Positions 25,683 to 38,800 of a stretch of DNA of 64,000 nucleotides are shown piece after piece (position 1 is the first letter of the stretch; every line of letters begins with the position of its first letter). A model generated the notes under the pieces. It was not told the origin of the DNA. It was given only the letters and a program-made list of their open reading frames with translations, and searched no databases. The translations under genes and the position numbers were made by a program. This stretch comes from Alitta virens (taxonomy: Eukaryota > Annelida > Polychaeta > Phyllodocida > Nereididae): the NCBI GenBank assembly GCA_932294295.1, contig OW028580.1:10135374-10199373 (forward strand). The letters are read 5' to 3'.

Positions 25683-26992
25683 TTGTTCACACTTTTTTTG
25701 TTTGTTGTTCACACTTTGTTTGTTGTTCACACTTTGTTTGTTTGTTGTTCACACTTTTTTTGTTTGTTGTTCACACTTTGTTTGTTTGTTGTTCACACAT
25801 TTTTTGTTTGTTGTTCACACTTTTTTTGGTTTCTTGTTCACACTTTGTTTGTTTGTTGTTCACACATTTTTTGTTTGTTGTTTACACTTTTTTTGTTTGT
25901 TGTTCACACATTTTTTGGTTTATTGTTCACACTTTGTTTGTTTGTTGTTCACACTTTTTTTGGTTTGTTGTTCACACATTTTTTGGTTTGTTGTTCACAC
26001 TTTTTTTGTTTGTTGTTCACACATTTTTTGTTTGTTGTTTACACTTTGTTTGTTGTTCACACTTTTTTTGGTTTGTTGTTCACACTTTTTTTGGTTTGTT
26101 GTTCACACTTTTTTTGGTTTGTTGCTCACACTTTTTTTGGTTTGTTGTTCACACTTTTTTTGGTTTGTTGTTCACACTTTGTTTGTTTGTTGTTCACACA
26201 TTTTTTGTTTGTTGTTTACACTTTGTTTGTTGTTCACACATTTTTTGGTTTATTGTTCACACTTTGTTTGTTGTTCACACTTTTTTTGGTTTGTTGTTCA
26301 CACATTTTTTGGTTTGTTGTTCACACTTTTTTTGGTTTGTTGTTCGCACATTTTTTGGTTTGTTGTTCACACTTTTTTTTGGTTTGTTGTTCACACTTTT
26401 TTTGGTTTGTTGTTCACACTTTTTTTGGTTTGTTGTTCACACTTTTTTTGGTTTGTTGTTCACACTTTTTTTGGTTTGTTGTTCACACTTTTTTTGTTGT
26501 TCACACTTTGTTTGTTTGTTGTTCACACTTTGTTTGTTGTTCACACTTTGTTTGTTTGTTGTTCACACTTTTTTTTTTTTTTGTTCACACTTTTTTTGGT
26601 TTGTTGTTCACACTTTTTTTGTTTGTTGTTCACACTTTGTTTGTTGTTCACACTTTGTTTGTTTGTTGTTCACACTTTGTTTGTTTGTTGTTCACACTTT
26701 TTTTGTTTGTTGTTCACACTTTGTTTGTTTGTTGTTCACACATTTTTTGTTTGTTGTTCACACTTTTTTTGGTTTCATGTTCACTTTGTTTGTTTGTTGT
26801 TCACACATTTTTTGTTTGTTGTTTACACTTTTTTTGTTTGTTGTTCACACATTTTTTGGTTTATTGTTCACACTTTGTTTGTTTGTTGTTCACACTTTGT
26901 TTGTTTGTTGTTCACACTTTGTTTGTTGTTCACACTTTGTTTGTTTGTTGTTCACACTTTTTTTGTTTGTTGTTCACACTTTTTTTGGTTAG
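25683..26992 (+). repeat. Segment 13: HOR copy, 1,310 bp
   Basis: Longer than 1,264 by 46 bp: two extra A monomers (+46), T8 instead of T7 near 26373 (+1), T14 instead of T13 at 26569-26582 (+1), and a CA dinucleotide lost near 26774 (TTCACTTTG instead of TTCACACTTTG, -2). The terms sum exactly to the observed difference. Confidence 0.88.
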
Positions 26993-28481
26993 TTGTTCAC
27001 ACTTTTTTTGTTTGTTGTTCACACTTTGTTTGTTGTTCACACTTTGTTTGTTTGTTGTTCACACTTTTTTTGTTTGTTGTTCACACTTTGTTTGTTTGTT
27101 GTTCACACATTTTTTGTTTGTTGTTCACACTTTTTTTGGTTTCTTGTTCACACTTTGTTTGTTTGTTGTTCACACATTTTTTGTTTGTTGTTTACACTTT
27201 TTTTGTTTGTTGTTCACACATTTTTTGGTTTATTGTTCACACTTTGTTTGTTTGTTGTTCACACTTTTTTTGGTTTGTTGTTCACACATTTTTTGGTTTG
27301 TTGTTCACACTTTTTTTGGTTTGTTGTTCACACTTTTTTTGGTTTGTTGTTCACACTTTTTTTGGTTTATTGTTCACACTTTTTTTGGTTTGTTGTTCAC
27401 ACTTTTTTTGTTTGTTGTTCACACTTTGTTTGTTGTTCACACTTTGTTTGTTTGTTGTTCACACTTTTTTTGTTTGTTGTTCACACTTTGTTTGTTTGTT
27501 GTTCACACATTTTTTGTTTGTTGTTCACACTTTTTTTGGTTTCTTGTTCACACTTTGTTTGTTTGTTGTTCACACATTGTTTGTTTGTTGTTTACACTTT
27601 TTTTGTTTGTTGTTCACACATTTTTTGTTTGTTGTTTACACTTTGTTTGTTGTTCACACTTTTTTTGGTTTGTTGTTCACACTTTTTTTGGTTTGTTGTT
27701 CACACTTTTTTTGGTTTGTTGCTCACACTTTTTTTGGTTTGTTGTTCACACTTTTTTTGGTTTGTTGTTCACACTTTGTTTGTTTGTTGTTCACACATTT
27801 TTTGTTTGTTGTTTACACTTTGTTTGTTGTTCACACATTTTTTGGTTTATTGTTCACACTTTGTTTGTTGTTCACACTTTTTTTGGTTTGTTGTTCACAC
27901 ATTTTTTGGTTTGTTGTTCACACTTTTTTTGGTTTGTTGTTCGCACATTTTTTGGTTTGTTGTTCACACTTTTTTTGGTTTGTTGTTCACACTTTTTTTG
28001 GTTTGTTGTTCACACTTTTTTTGGTTTGTTGTTCACACTTTTTTTGTTGTTCACACTTTGTTTGTTTGTTGTTCACACTTTGTTTGTTGTTCACACTTTG
28101 TTTGTTTGTTGTTCACACTTTTTTTTTTTTTGTTCACACTTTTTTTGGTTTGTTGTTCACACTTTGTTTGTTTGTTGTTCACACTTTTTTTGTTTGTTGT
28201 TCACACTTTGTTTGTTTGTTGTTCACACATTTTTTGTTTGTTGTTCACACTTTTTTTGGTTTCATGTTCACACTTTGTTTGTTTGTTGTTCACACATTTT
28301 TTGTTTGTTGTTTACACTTTTTTTGTTTGTTGTTCACACATTTTTTGGTTTATTGTTCACACTTTGTTTGTTTGTTGTTCACACTTTGTTTGTTTGTTGT
28401 TCACACTTTGTTTGTTGTTCACACTTTGTTTGTTTGTTGTTCACACTTTTTTTGTTTGTTGTTCACACTTTTTTTGGTTAG
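26993..28481 (+). repeat. Segment 14: HOR copy, 1,489 bp
   Basis: Type I opening, an A(att) variant region, one CACACATTGTTTG monomer (about 27574), then a shortened tail. The T13 tract (28119-28131) lies only about 360 bp before the end landmark, against 424 bp in the reference unit, because monomers are missing between it and the TTTCATG block. Confidence 0.82.
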
Positions 28482-29998
28482 TTGTTCACACTTTTTTTGT
28501 TTGTTGTTCACACTTTGTTTGTTGTTCACACTTTGTTTGTTTGTTGTTCACACTTTTTTTGTTTGTTGTTCACACTTTGTTTGTTTGTTGTTCACACATT
28601 TTTTGTTTGTTGTTTATACTTTGTTTGTTGTTCACACATTTTTTGGTTTATTGTTCACACTTTGTTTGTTGTTCACACTTTTTTTGGTTTGTTGTTCACA
28701 CATTTTTTGGTTTGTTGTTCACACTTTTTTTGGTTTGTTGTTCGCACATTTTTTGGTTTGTTGTTCACACTTTTTTTGGTTTGTTGTTCACACTTTTTTT
28801 GTTGTTCACACTTTGTTTGTTTGTTGTTCACACTTTGTTTGTTGTTCACACTTTGTTTGTTTGTTGTTCACACATTTTTTGTTTGTTGTTCACACTTTTT
28901 TTGGTTTCTTGTTCACACTTTGTTTGTTTGTTGTTCACACATTTTTTGTTTGTTGTTTACACTTTTTTTGTTTGTTGTTCACACATTTTTTGGTTTATTG
29001 TTCACACTTTGTTTGTTTGTTGTTCACACTTTTTTTGGTTTGTTGTTCACACATTTTTTGGTTTGTTGTTCACACTTTTTTTGTTTGTTGTTCACACATT
29101 TTTTGTTTGTTGTTTACACTTTGTTTGTTGTTCACACTTTTTTTGTTTGTTGTTCACACTTTTTTTGGTTTGTTGTTCACACTTTTTTTGGTTTGTTGCT
29201 CACACTTTTTTTGGTTTGTTGTTCACACTTTTTTTGGTTTGTTGTTCACACATTTTTTGTTTGTTGTTTACACTTTGTTTGTTGTTCACACATTTTTTGG
29301 TTTATTGTTCACACTTTGTTTGTTGTTCACACTTTTTTTGGTTTGTTGTTCACACATTTTTTGGTTTGTTGTTCACACTTTTTTTGGTTTGTTGTTCGCA
29401 CATTTTTTGGTTTGTTGTTCACACTTTTTTTGGTTTGTTGTTCACACTTTTTTTGGTTTGTTGTTCACACTTTTTTTGGTTTGTTGTTCACACTTTTTTT
29501 GTTGTTCACACTTTGTTTGTTTGTTGTTCACACTTTGTTTGTTGTTCACACTTTGTTTGTTTGTTGTTCACACTTTTTTTTTTTTTGTTCACACTTTTTT
29601 TGGTTTGTTGTTCACACTTTTTTTGTTTGTTGTTCACACTTTGTTTGTTGTTCACACTTTGTTTGTTTGTTGTTCACACTTTGTTTGTTTGTTGTTCACA
29701 CTTTTTTTGTTTGTTGTTCACACTTTGTTTGTTTGTTGTTCACACATTTTTTGTTTGTTGTTCACACTTTTTTTGGTTTCATGTTCACACTTTGTTTGTT
29801 TGTTGTTCACACATTTTTTGTTTGTTGTTTACACTTTTTTTGTTTGTTGTTCACACATTTTTTGGTTTATTGTTCACACTTTGTTTGTTTGTTGTTCACA
29901 CTTTTTTTGTTTGTTGTTCACACTTTGTTTGTTGTTCACACTTTGTTTGTTTGTTGTTCACACTTTTTTTGTTTGTTGTTCACACTTTTTTTGGTTAG
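28482..29998 (+). repeat. Segment 15: type II opening re-joined to type I order, 1,517 bp
   Basis: Opens with the type II junction, carrying a private C-to-T at 28617 (TTTATACT). Near 28860 it returns to an F, A(ctt) order like the type I unit. T13 tract at 29574-29586. Reads as a chimera of the two HOR forms. Confidence 0.8.
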
Positions 29999-31759
29999 TT
30001 GTTCACACTTTTTTTGTTTGTTGTTCACACTTTGTTTGTTGTTCACACTTTGTTTGTTTGTTGTTCACACTTTTTTTGTTTGTTGTTCACACTTTGTTTG
30101 TTTGTTGTTCACACATTTTTTGTTTGTTGTTTACACTTTGTTTGTTGTTCACACATTTTTTGGTTTATTGTTCACACTTTGTTTGTTGTTCACACTTTTT
30201 TTGGTTTGTTGTTCACACATTTTTTGGTTTGTTGTTCACACTTTTTTTGGTTTGTTGTTCGCACATTTTTTGGTTTGTTGTTCACACTTTTTTTGGTTTG
30301 TTGTTCACACTTTTTTTGGTTTGCTGTTCACACTTTTTTTGTTGTTCACACTTTGTTTGTTGTTCACACTTTTTTTGTTTGTTGTTCACACTTTGTTTGT
30401 TTGTTGTTCACACATTTTTTGTTTGTTGTTTACACTTTGTTTGTTGTTCACACATTTTTTGGTTTATTGTTCACACTTTGTTTGTTGTTCACACTTTTTT
30501 TGGTTTGTTGTTCACACATTTTTTGGTTTGTTGTTCACACTTTTTTTGGTTTGTTGTTCGCACATTTTTTGGTTTGTTGTTCACACTTTTTTTGGTTTCT
30601 TGTTCACACTTTTTTTGGTTTGTTGTTCACACATTTTTTGGTTTGTTGTTCACACTTTTTTTGGTTTGTTGTTCGCACATTTTTTGGTTTGTTGTTCACA
30701 CTTTTTTTGGTTTGTTGTTCGCACATTTTTTGGTTTGTTGTTCACACTTTGTTTGTTTGTTGTTCAAACTTTTTTTGGTTTCTTGTTCACACTTTGTTTG
30801 TTTGTTGTTCACACATTTTTTGTTTGTTGTTTACACTTTTTTTGTTTGTTGTTCACACATTTTTTGTTTGTTGTTTACACTTTGTTTGTTGTTCACACTT
30901 TTTTTGGTTTGTTGTTCACACTTTTTTTGGTTTGTTGTTCACACTTTTTTTGGTTTGTTGCTCACACTTTTTTTGGTTTGTTGTTCACACTTTTTTTGGT
31001 TTGTTGTTCGCACTTTGTTTGTTTGTTTTTCACACATTTTTTGTTTGTTGTTTACACTTTGTTTGTTGTTCACACATTTTTTGGTTTATTGTTCACACTT
31101 TGTTTGTTGTTCACACTTTTTTTGGTTTGTTGTTCACACATTTTTTGGTTTGTTGTTCACACTTTTTTTGGTTTGTTGTTCGCACATTTTTTGGTTTGTT
31201 GTTCACACTTTTTTTGGTTTGTTGTTCACACTTTTTTTGGTTTGTTGTTCACACTTTTTTTGTTGTTCACACTTTGTTTGTTTGTTGTTCACACTTTGTT
31301 TGTTGTTCACACTTTGTTTGTTTGTTGTTCACACTTTTTTTTTTTTTGTTCACACTTTTTTTGGTTTGTTGTTCACACTTTTTTTGTTTGTTGTTCACAC
31401 TTTGTTTGTTGTTCACACTTTGTTTGTTTTTTGTTCACACTTTGTTTGTTTGTTGTTCACACTTTTTTTGTTTGTTGTTCACACTTTGTTTGTTTGTTGT
31501 TCACACATTTTTTGTTTGTTGTTCACACTTTTTTTGGTTTCATGTTCACACTTTGTTTGTTTGTTGTTCACACATTTTTTGTTTGTTGTTTACACTTTTT
31601 TTGTTTGTTGTTCACACATTTTTTGGTTTATTGTTCACACTTTGTTTGTTTGTTGTTCACACTTTGTTTCTTTGTTGTTCACACTTTGTTTGTTGTTCAC
31701 ACTTTGTTTGTTTGTTGTTCACACTTTTTTTGTTTGTTGTTCACACTTTTTTTGGTTAG
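29999..31759 (+). repeat. Segment 16: type II opening, 1,761 bp
   Basis: Carries TTCAAAC at about 30775 and G-to-C at 31670, the marker pair shared with segments 0 and 2. Private G-to-T at 31430. T13 tract at 31335-31347. Confidence 0.83.
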
Positions 31760-32778
31760 TTGTTCACACTTTTTTTGTTTGTTGTTCACACTTTGTTTGT
31801 TGTTCACACTTTGTTTGTTTGTTGTTCACACTTTTTTTGTTTGTTGTTCACACTTTGTTTGTTTGTTGTTCACACTTTTTTTGTTTGTTGTTCACACTTT
31901 TTTTGGTTTCTTGTTCACACTTTGTTTGTTTGTTGTTCACACATTTTTTGTTTGTTGTTTACACTTTTTTTGTTTGTTGTTCACACATTTTTTGGTTTAT
32001 TGTTCACACTTTGTTTGTTTGTTGTTCACACTTTTTTTGGTTTGTTGTTCACACATTTTTTGGTTTGTTGTTCACACTTTTTTTGTTTGTTGTTCACACA
32101 TTTTTTGTTTGTTGTTTACACTTTGTTTGTTGTTCACACTTTTTTTGGTTTGTTGTTCACACTTTTTTTGGTTTGTTGTTCACACTTTTTTTGGTTTGTT
32201 GCTCACACTTTTTTTGGTTTGTTGTTCACACTTTTTTTGGTTTGTTGTTCACACTTTGTTTGTTTGTTGTTCACACATTTTTTGTTTGTTGTTTACACTT
32301 TGTTTGTTGTTCACACATTTTTTGGTTTATTGTTCACACTTTGTTTGTTGTTCACACTTTTTTTGGTTTGTTGTTCACACTTTTTTTTTTTTGTTCACAC
32401 TTTTTTTGGTTTGTTGTTCACACTTTTTTTGTTTGTTGTTCACACTTTGTTTGTTGTTCACACTTTGTTTGTTTGTTGTTCACACTTTGTTTGTTTGTTG
32501 TTCACACTTTGTTTGTTTGTTGTTCACACATTTTTTGTTTGTTGTTCACACTTTTTTTGGTTTCATGTTCACACTTTGTTTGTTTGTTGTTCACACATTT
32601 TTTGTTTGTTGTTTACACTTTTTTTGTTTGTTGTTCACACATTTTTTGGTTTATTGTTCACACTTTGTTTGTTTGTTGTTCACACTTTGTTTGTTTGTTG
32701 TTCACACTTTGTTTGTTGTTCACACTTTGTTTGTTGTTCACACTTTTTTTGTTTGTTGTTCACACTTTTTTTGGTTAG
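31760..32778 (+). repeat. Segment 17: type I HOR copy, 1,019 bp
   Basis: Monomer 6 is B instead of F (T for A near 31873). The middle is shortened so that the T12 tract (32381-32392) follows directly on an A monomer. Before the end landmark the usual C is replaced by a second D monomer. Confidence 0.82.
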
Positions 32779-35700
32779 TTGTTCACACTTTTTTTGTTTG
32801 TTGTTCACACTTTGTTTGTTGTTCACACTTTGTTTGTTTGTTGTTCACACTTTTTTTGTTTGTTGTTCACACTTTGTTTGTTTGTTGTTCACACATTTTT
32901 TGTTTGTTGTTTACACTTTGTTTGTTGTTCACACATTTTTTGGTTTATTGTTCACACTTTGTTTGTTGTTCACACATTTTTTGTTTGTTGTTTACACTTT
33001 TTTTGTTTGTTGTTCACACATTTTTGTTTGTTGTTTACACTTTGTTTGTTGTTCACACTTTTTTTGGTTTGTTGTTCACACTTTTTTTGGTTTGTTGTTC
33101 ACACTTTTTTTGGTTTGTTGCTCACACTTTTTTTGGTTTGTTGTTCACACTTTGTTTGGTTTGTTGTTCACACTTTGTTTGTTTGTTGTTCACACATTTT
33201 TTGTTTGTTGTTTACACTTTGTTTGTTGTTCACACATTTTTTGGTTTATTGTTCACACTTTGTTTGTTGTTCACACTTTTTTTGGTTTGTTGTTCACACT
33301 TTTTTTGTTTGTTGTTCACACTTTTTTTGTTTGTTGTTCACACTTTTTTTGGTTTATTGTTCACACTTTTTTTGGTTTGTTGTTCACACTTTTTTTGTTT
33401 GTTGTTCACACATTTTTTGTTTGTTGTTTACACTTTTTTTGTTTGTTGTTCACACATTTTATGTTTGTTCTTTACACTTTGTTTGTTGTTCACACTTTTT
33501 TTGGTTTGTTGTTCACACTTTTTTTGTTGTTCACACTTTGTTTGTTTGTTGTTCACACTTTTTTTGTTTGTTGTTCACACTTTGTTTGTTTGTTGTTCAC
33601 ACATTTTTTGTTTGTTGTTCACACTTTTTTTGGTTTCATGTTCACACTTTGTTTGTTTGTTGTTCACACATTTTTTGTTTGTTGTTTACACTTTTTTTGT
33701 TTGTTGTTCACACATTTTTTGGTTTATTGTTCACACTTTGTTTGTTTGTTGTTCACACTTTGTTTGTTTGTTGTTCACACTTTGTTTGTTGTTCACACTT
33801 TGTTTGTTTGTTGTTCACACTTTTTTTGTTTGTTGTTCACACTTTTTTTGGTTTGTTGTTCACACTTTTTTTGTTTGTTGTTCACACTTTGTTTGTTGTT
33901 CACACTTTGTTTGTTTGTTGTTCACACTTTTTTTGGTTTGTTGTTCACAATTTTTTTGGTTTGTTGTTCACACTTTTTTTGTTTGTTGTGCACACTTTTT
34001 TTGTTTGTTGTTCACACTTTTTTTGGTTTATTGTTCACACTTTTTTTGGTTTGTTGTTCACACTTTTTTTGTTTGTTGTTCACACTTTGTTTGTTGTTCA
34101 CACTTTGTTTGTTTGTTGTTCACACATTTTTTGTTTGTTGTTCACACTTTGTTTGTTTGTTGTTCACACATTTTTTGTTTGTTGTTCACACTTTTTTTGG
34201 TTTCTTGTTCACACTTTGTTTGTTTGTTGTTCACACATTGTTTGTTTGTTGTTTACACTTTTTTTGTTTGTTGTTCACACATTTTTTGTTTGTTGTTTAC
34301 ACTTTGTTTGTTGTTCACACTTTTTTTGGTTTGTTGTTCACACTTTTTTTGGTTTGTTGTTCACACTTTTTTTGGTTTGTTGCTCACACTTTTTTTGGTT
34401 TGTTGTTCACACTTTTTTTGGTTTGTTGTTCACACTTTGTTTGTTTGTTGTTCACACATTTTTTGTTTGTTGTTTACACTTTGTTTGTTGTTCACACATT
34501 TTTTGGTTTATTGTTCACACTTTGTTTGTTGTTCACACTTTTTTTGGTTTGTTGTTCACACATTTTTTGGTTTGTTGTTCACACTTTTTTTGGTTTGTTG
34601 TTCGCACATTTTTTGGTTTGTTGTTCACACTTTTTTTGGTTTGTTGTTCACACTTTTTTTGGTTTGTTGTTCACACTTTTTTTGTTGTTCACACTTTGTT
34701 TGTTTGTTGTTCACACTCTTTTTGGTTTCTTGTTCACATTTTGTTTGTTTGTTGTTCACACATTTTTTGTTTGTTGTTTACACTTTTTTTGTTTGTTGTT
34801 CACACATTTTTTGTTTGTTGTTTACACTTTGTTTGTTGTTCACACTTTTTTTGGTTTGTTGTTCACACTTTTTTTGGTTTGTTGTTCACACTTTTTTTGG
34901 TTTGTTGCTCACACTTTTTTTGGTTTGTTGTTCACACTTTTTTTGGTTTGTTGTTCACACTTTGTTTGTTTGTTTTTCACACATTTTTTGTTTGTTGTTT
35001 ACACTTTGTTTGTTGTTCACACATTTTTTGGTTTATTGTTCACACTTTGTTTGTTGTTCACACTTTTTTTGGTTTGTTGTTCACACATTTTTTGGTTTGT
35101 TGTTCACACTTTTTTTGGTTTGTTGTTCGCACATTTTTTGGTTTGTTGTTCACACTTTTTTTGGTTTGTTGTTCGCACATTTTTTGGTTTGTTGTTCACA
35201 CTTTGTTTGTTTGTTGTTCACACTTTTTTTGGTTTCTTGTTCACACTTTGTTTGTTTGTTGTTCACACATTTTTTGTTTGTTGTTTACACTTTTTTTGTT
35301 TGTTGTTCACACATTTTTTGTTTGTTGTTTACACTTTGTTTGTTGTTCACACTTTTTTTGGTTTGTTGTTCACACTTTTTTTGGTTTGTTGTTCACACTT
35401 TTTTTGGTTTGTTGCTCACACTTTTTTTGGTTTGTTGTTCACACTTTTTTTGGTTTGTTGTTCACACTTTGTTTGTTTGTTTTTCACACATTTTTTGTTT
35501 GTTGTTTACACTTTGTTTGTTGTTCACACATTTTTTGGTTTATTGTTCACACTTTGTTTGTTGTTCACACTTTTTTTGGTTTGTTGTTCACACATTTTTT
35601 GGTTTGTTGTTCACACTTTTTTTGGTTTGTTGTTCGCACATTTTTTGGTTTGTTGTTCACACTTTTTTTGGTTTGTTGTTCACACTTTTTTTGGTTTGTT

Positions 35701-35823
35701 GTTCACACTTTTTTTGTTGTTCACACTTTGTTTGTTTGTTGTTCACACTTTGTTTGTTGTTCACACTTTGTTTGTTTGTTGTTCACACTTTTTTTGTTTG
35801 TTGTTCACACTTTTTTTGGTTAG
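32779..35823 (+). repeat. Segment 18: type II opening, 3,045 bp, long-range copy of 7.8-10.7 kb
   Basis: From about 32971 to the end it tracks 7815-10667 at a constant offset of 25,156 bp. Matching points are the T5 monomer (about 33015), GTGCAC (33988-33993), CACACATTGTTTG (about 34231) and the end landmark. Private changes are C at 34718 and T at 34739. No long T tract, as in segment 5. Confidence 0.85.
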
Positions 35824-38800
35824 TTGTTCACACTTTTTTTGTTTGTTGTTCACACTTTGTTTGTTGTTCACACTTTGTTTGTTTGTTGTTCACACTTTTT
35901 TTGTTTGTTGTTCACACTTTGTTTGTTTGTTGTTCACACATTTTTTGTTTGTTGTTTACACTTTGTTTGTTGTTCACACATTTTTTGGTTTATTGTTCAC
36001 ACTTTGTTTGTTGTTCACACTTTTTTTGGTTTGTTGTTCACACATTTTTTGGTTTGTTGTTCACACTTTTTTTGGTTTGTTGTTCGCTCATTTTTTGGTT
36101 TGTTGTTCACACTTTTTTTGGTTTGTTGTTCACACTTTTTTTGGTTTGCTGTTCACACTTTTTTTGTTGTTCACACTTTGTTTGTTGTTCACACTTTTTT
36201 TGTTTGTTGTTCACACTTTGTTTGTTTGTTGTTCACACATTTTTTGTTTGTTGTTTACACTTTGTTTGTTGTTCACACATTTTTTGGTTTATTGTTCACA
36301 CTTTGTTTGTTGTTCACACTTTTTTTGGTTTGTTGTTCACACATTTTTTGGTTTGTTGTTCACACTTTTTTTGGTTTGTTGTTCGCACATTTTTTGGTTT
36401 GTTGTTCCCACTTTTTTTGGTTTGTTGTTCACACTTTTTTTGGTTTGCTGTTCACACTTTTTTTGTTGTTCACACTTTGTTTGTTTGTTGTTCACACTTT
36501 TTTTGTTTGTTGTTCACACTTTGTTTGTTTGTTGTTCACACATTTTTTGTTTGTTGTTCACACTTTTTTTGGTTTCTTGTTCACACTTTGTTTGTTTGTT
36601 GTTCACACATTTTTTGTTTGTTGTTTACACTTTTTTTGTTTGTTGTTCACACATTTTTGTTTGTTGTTTACACTTTGTTTGTTGTTCACACTTTTTTTGG
36701 TTTGTTGTTCACACTTTTTTTGGTTTGTTGTTCACACTTTTTTTGGTTTGTTGCTCACACTTTTTTTGGTTTGTTGTTCACACTTTGTTTGGTTTGTTGT
36801 TCACACTTTGTTTGTTTGTTGTTCACACATTTTTTGTTTGTTGTTTACACTTTGTTTGTTGTTCACACATTTTTTGGTTTATTGTTCACACTTTGTTTGT
36901 TGTTCACACTTTTTTTGGTTTGTTGTTCACACTTTTTTTGTTTGTTGTTCACACTTTTTTTGTTTGTTGTTCACACTTTTTTTGGTTTATTGTTCACACT
37001 TTTTTTGGTTTGTTGTTCACACTTTTTTTGTTTGTTGTTCACACATTTTTTGTTTGTTGTTCACACTTTTTTTGTTTGTTGTTCACACTTTGTTTGTTTG
37101 TTGTTCACACATTTTTTGTTTGTTGTTTACACTTTGTTTGTTGTTCACACATTTTTTGGTTTATTGTTCACACTTTGTTTGTTGTTCACACTTTTTTTGG
37201 TTTGTTGTTCACACATTTTTTGGTTTGTTGTTCACACTTTTTTTGGTTTGTTGTTCGCTCATTTTTTGGTTTGTTGTTCACACTTTTTTTGGTTTGTTGT
37301 TCACACTTTTTTTGGTTTGCTGTTCACACTTTTTTTGTTGTTCACACTTTGTTTGTTGTTCACACTTTTTTTGTTTGTTGTTCACACTTTGTTTGTTTGT
37401 TGTTCACACATTTTTTGTTTGTTGTTTACACTTTGTTTGTTGTTCACACATTTTTTGGTTTATTGTTCACACTTTGTTTGTTGTTCACACTTTTTTTGGT
37501 TTGTTGTTCACACATTTTTTGGTTTGTTGTTCACACTTTTTTTGGTTTGTTGTTCGCACATTTTTTGGTTTGTTGTTCCCACTTTTTTTGGTTTGTTGTT
37601 CACACTTTTTTTGGTTTGCTGTTCACACTTTTTTTGTTGTTCACACTTTGTTTGTTTGTTGTTCACACTTTTTTTGTTTGTTGTTCACACTTTGTTTGTT
37701 TGTTGTTCACACATTTTTTGTTTGTTGTTCACACTTTTTTTGGTTTCTTGTTCACACTTTGTTTGTTTGTTGTTCACACATTTTTTGTTTGTTGTTTACA
37801 CTTTTTTTGTTTGTTGTTCACACATTTTTGTTTGTTGTTTACACTTTGTTTGTTGTTCACACTTTTTTTGGTTTGTTGTTCACACTTTTTTTGGTTTGTT
37901 GTTCACACTTTTTTTGGTTTGTTGCTCACACTTTTTTTGGTTTGTTGTTCACACTTTGTTTGGTTTGTTGTTCACACTTTGTTTGTTTGTTGTTCACACA
38001 TTTTTTGTTTGTTGTTTACACTTTGTTTGTTGTTCACACATTTTTTGGTTTATTGTTCACACTTTGTTTGTTGTTCACACTTTTTTTGGTTTGTTGTTCA
38101 CACTTTTTTTGTTTGTTGTTCACACTTTTTTTGTTTGTTGTTCACACTTTTTTTGGTTTATTGTTCACACTTTTTTTGGTTTGTTGTTCACACTTTTTTT
38201 GTTTGTTGTTCACACATTTTTTGTTTGTTGTTTACACTTTTTTTGTTTGTTGTTCACACATTTTATGTTTGTTCTTTACACTTTGTTTGTTGTTCACACT
38301 TTTTTTGGTTTGTTGTTCACACGTTTTTTGTTGTTCACACTTTGTTTGTTTGTTGTTCACACTTTTTTTGTTTGTTGTTCACACTTTGTTTGTTTGTTGT
38401 TCACACATTTTTTGTTTGTTGTTCACACTTTTTTTGGTTTCATGTTCACACTTTGTTTGTTTGTTGTTCACACATTTTTTGTTTGTTGTTTACACTTTTT
38501 TTGTTTGTTGTTCACACATTTTTTGGTTTATTGTTCACACTTTGTTTGTTTGTTGTTCACACTTTGTTTGTTTGTTGTTCACACTTTGTTTGTTGTTCAC
38601 ACTTTGTTTGTTTGTTGTTCACACTTTTTTTGTTTGTTGTTCACACTTTTTTTGTTTGTTGTGCACACTTTTTTTGTTTGTTGTTCACACTTTTTTTGGT
38701 TTATTGTTCACACTTTTTTTGGTTTGTTGTTCACACTTTTTTTGTTTGTTGTTCACACTTTGTTTGTTGTTCACACTTTGTTTGTTTGTTGTTCACACTT

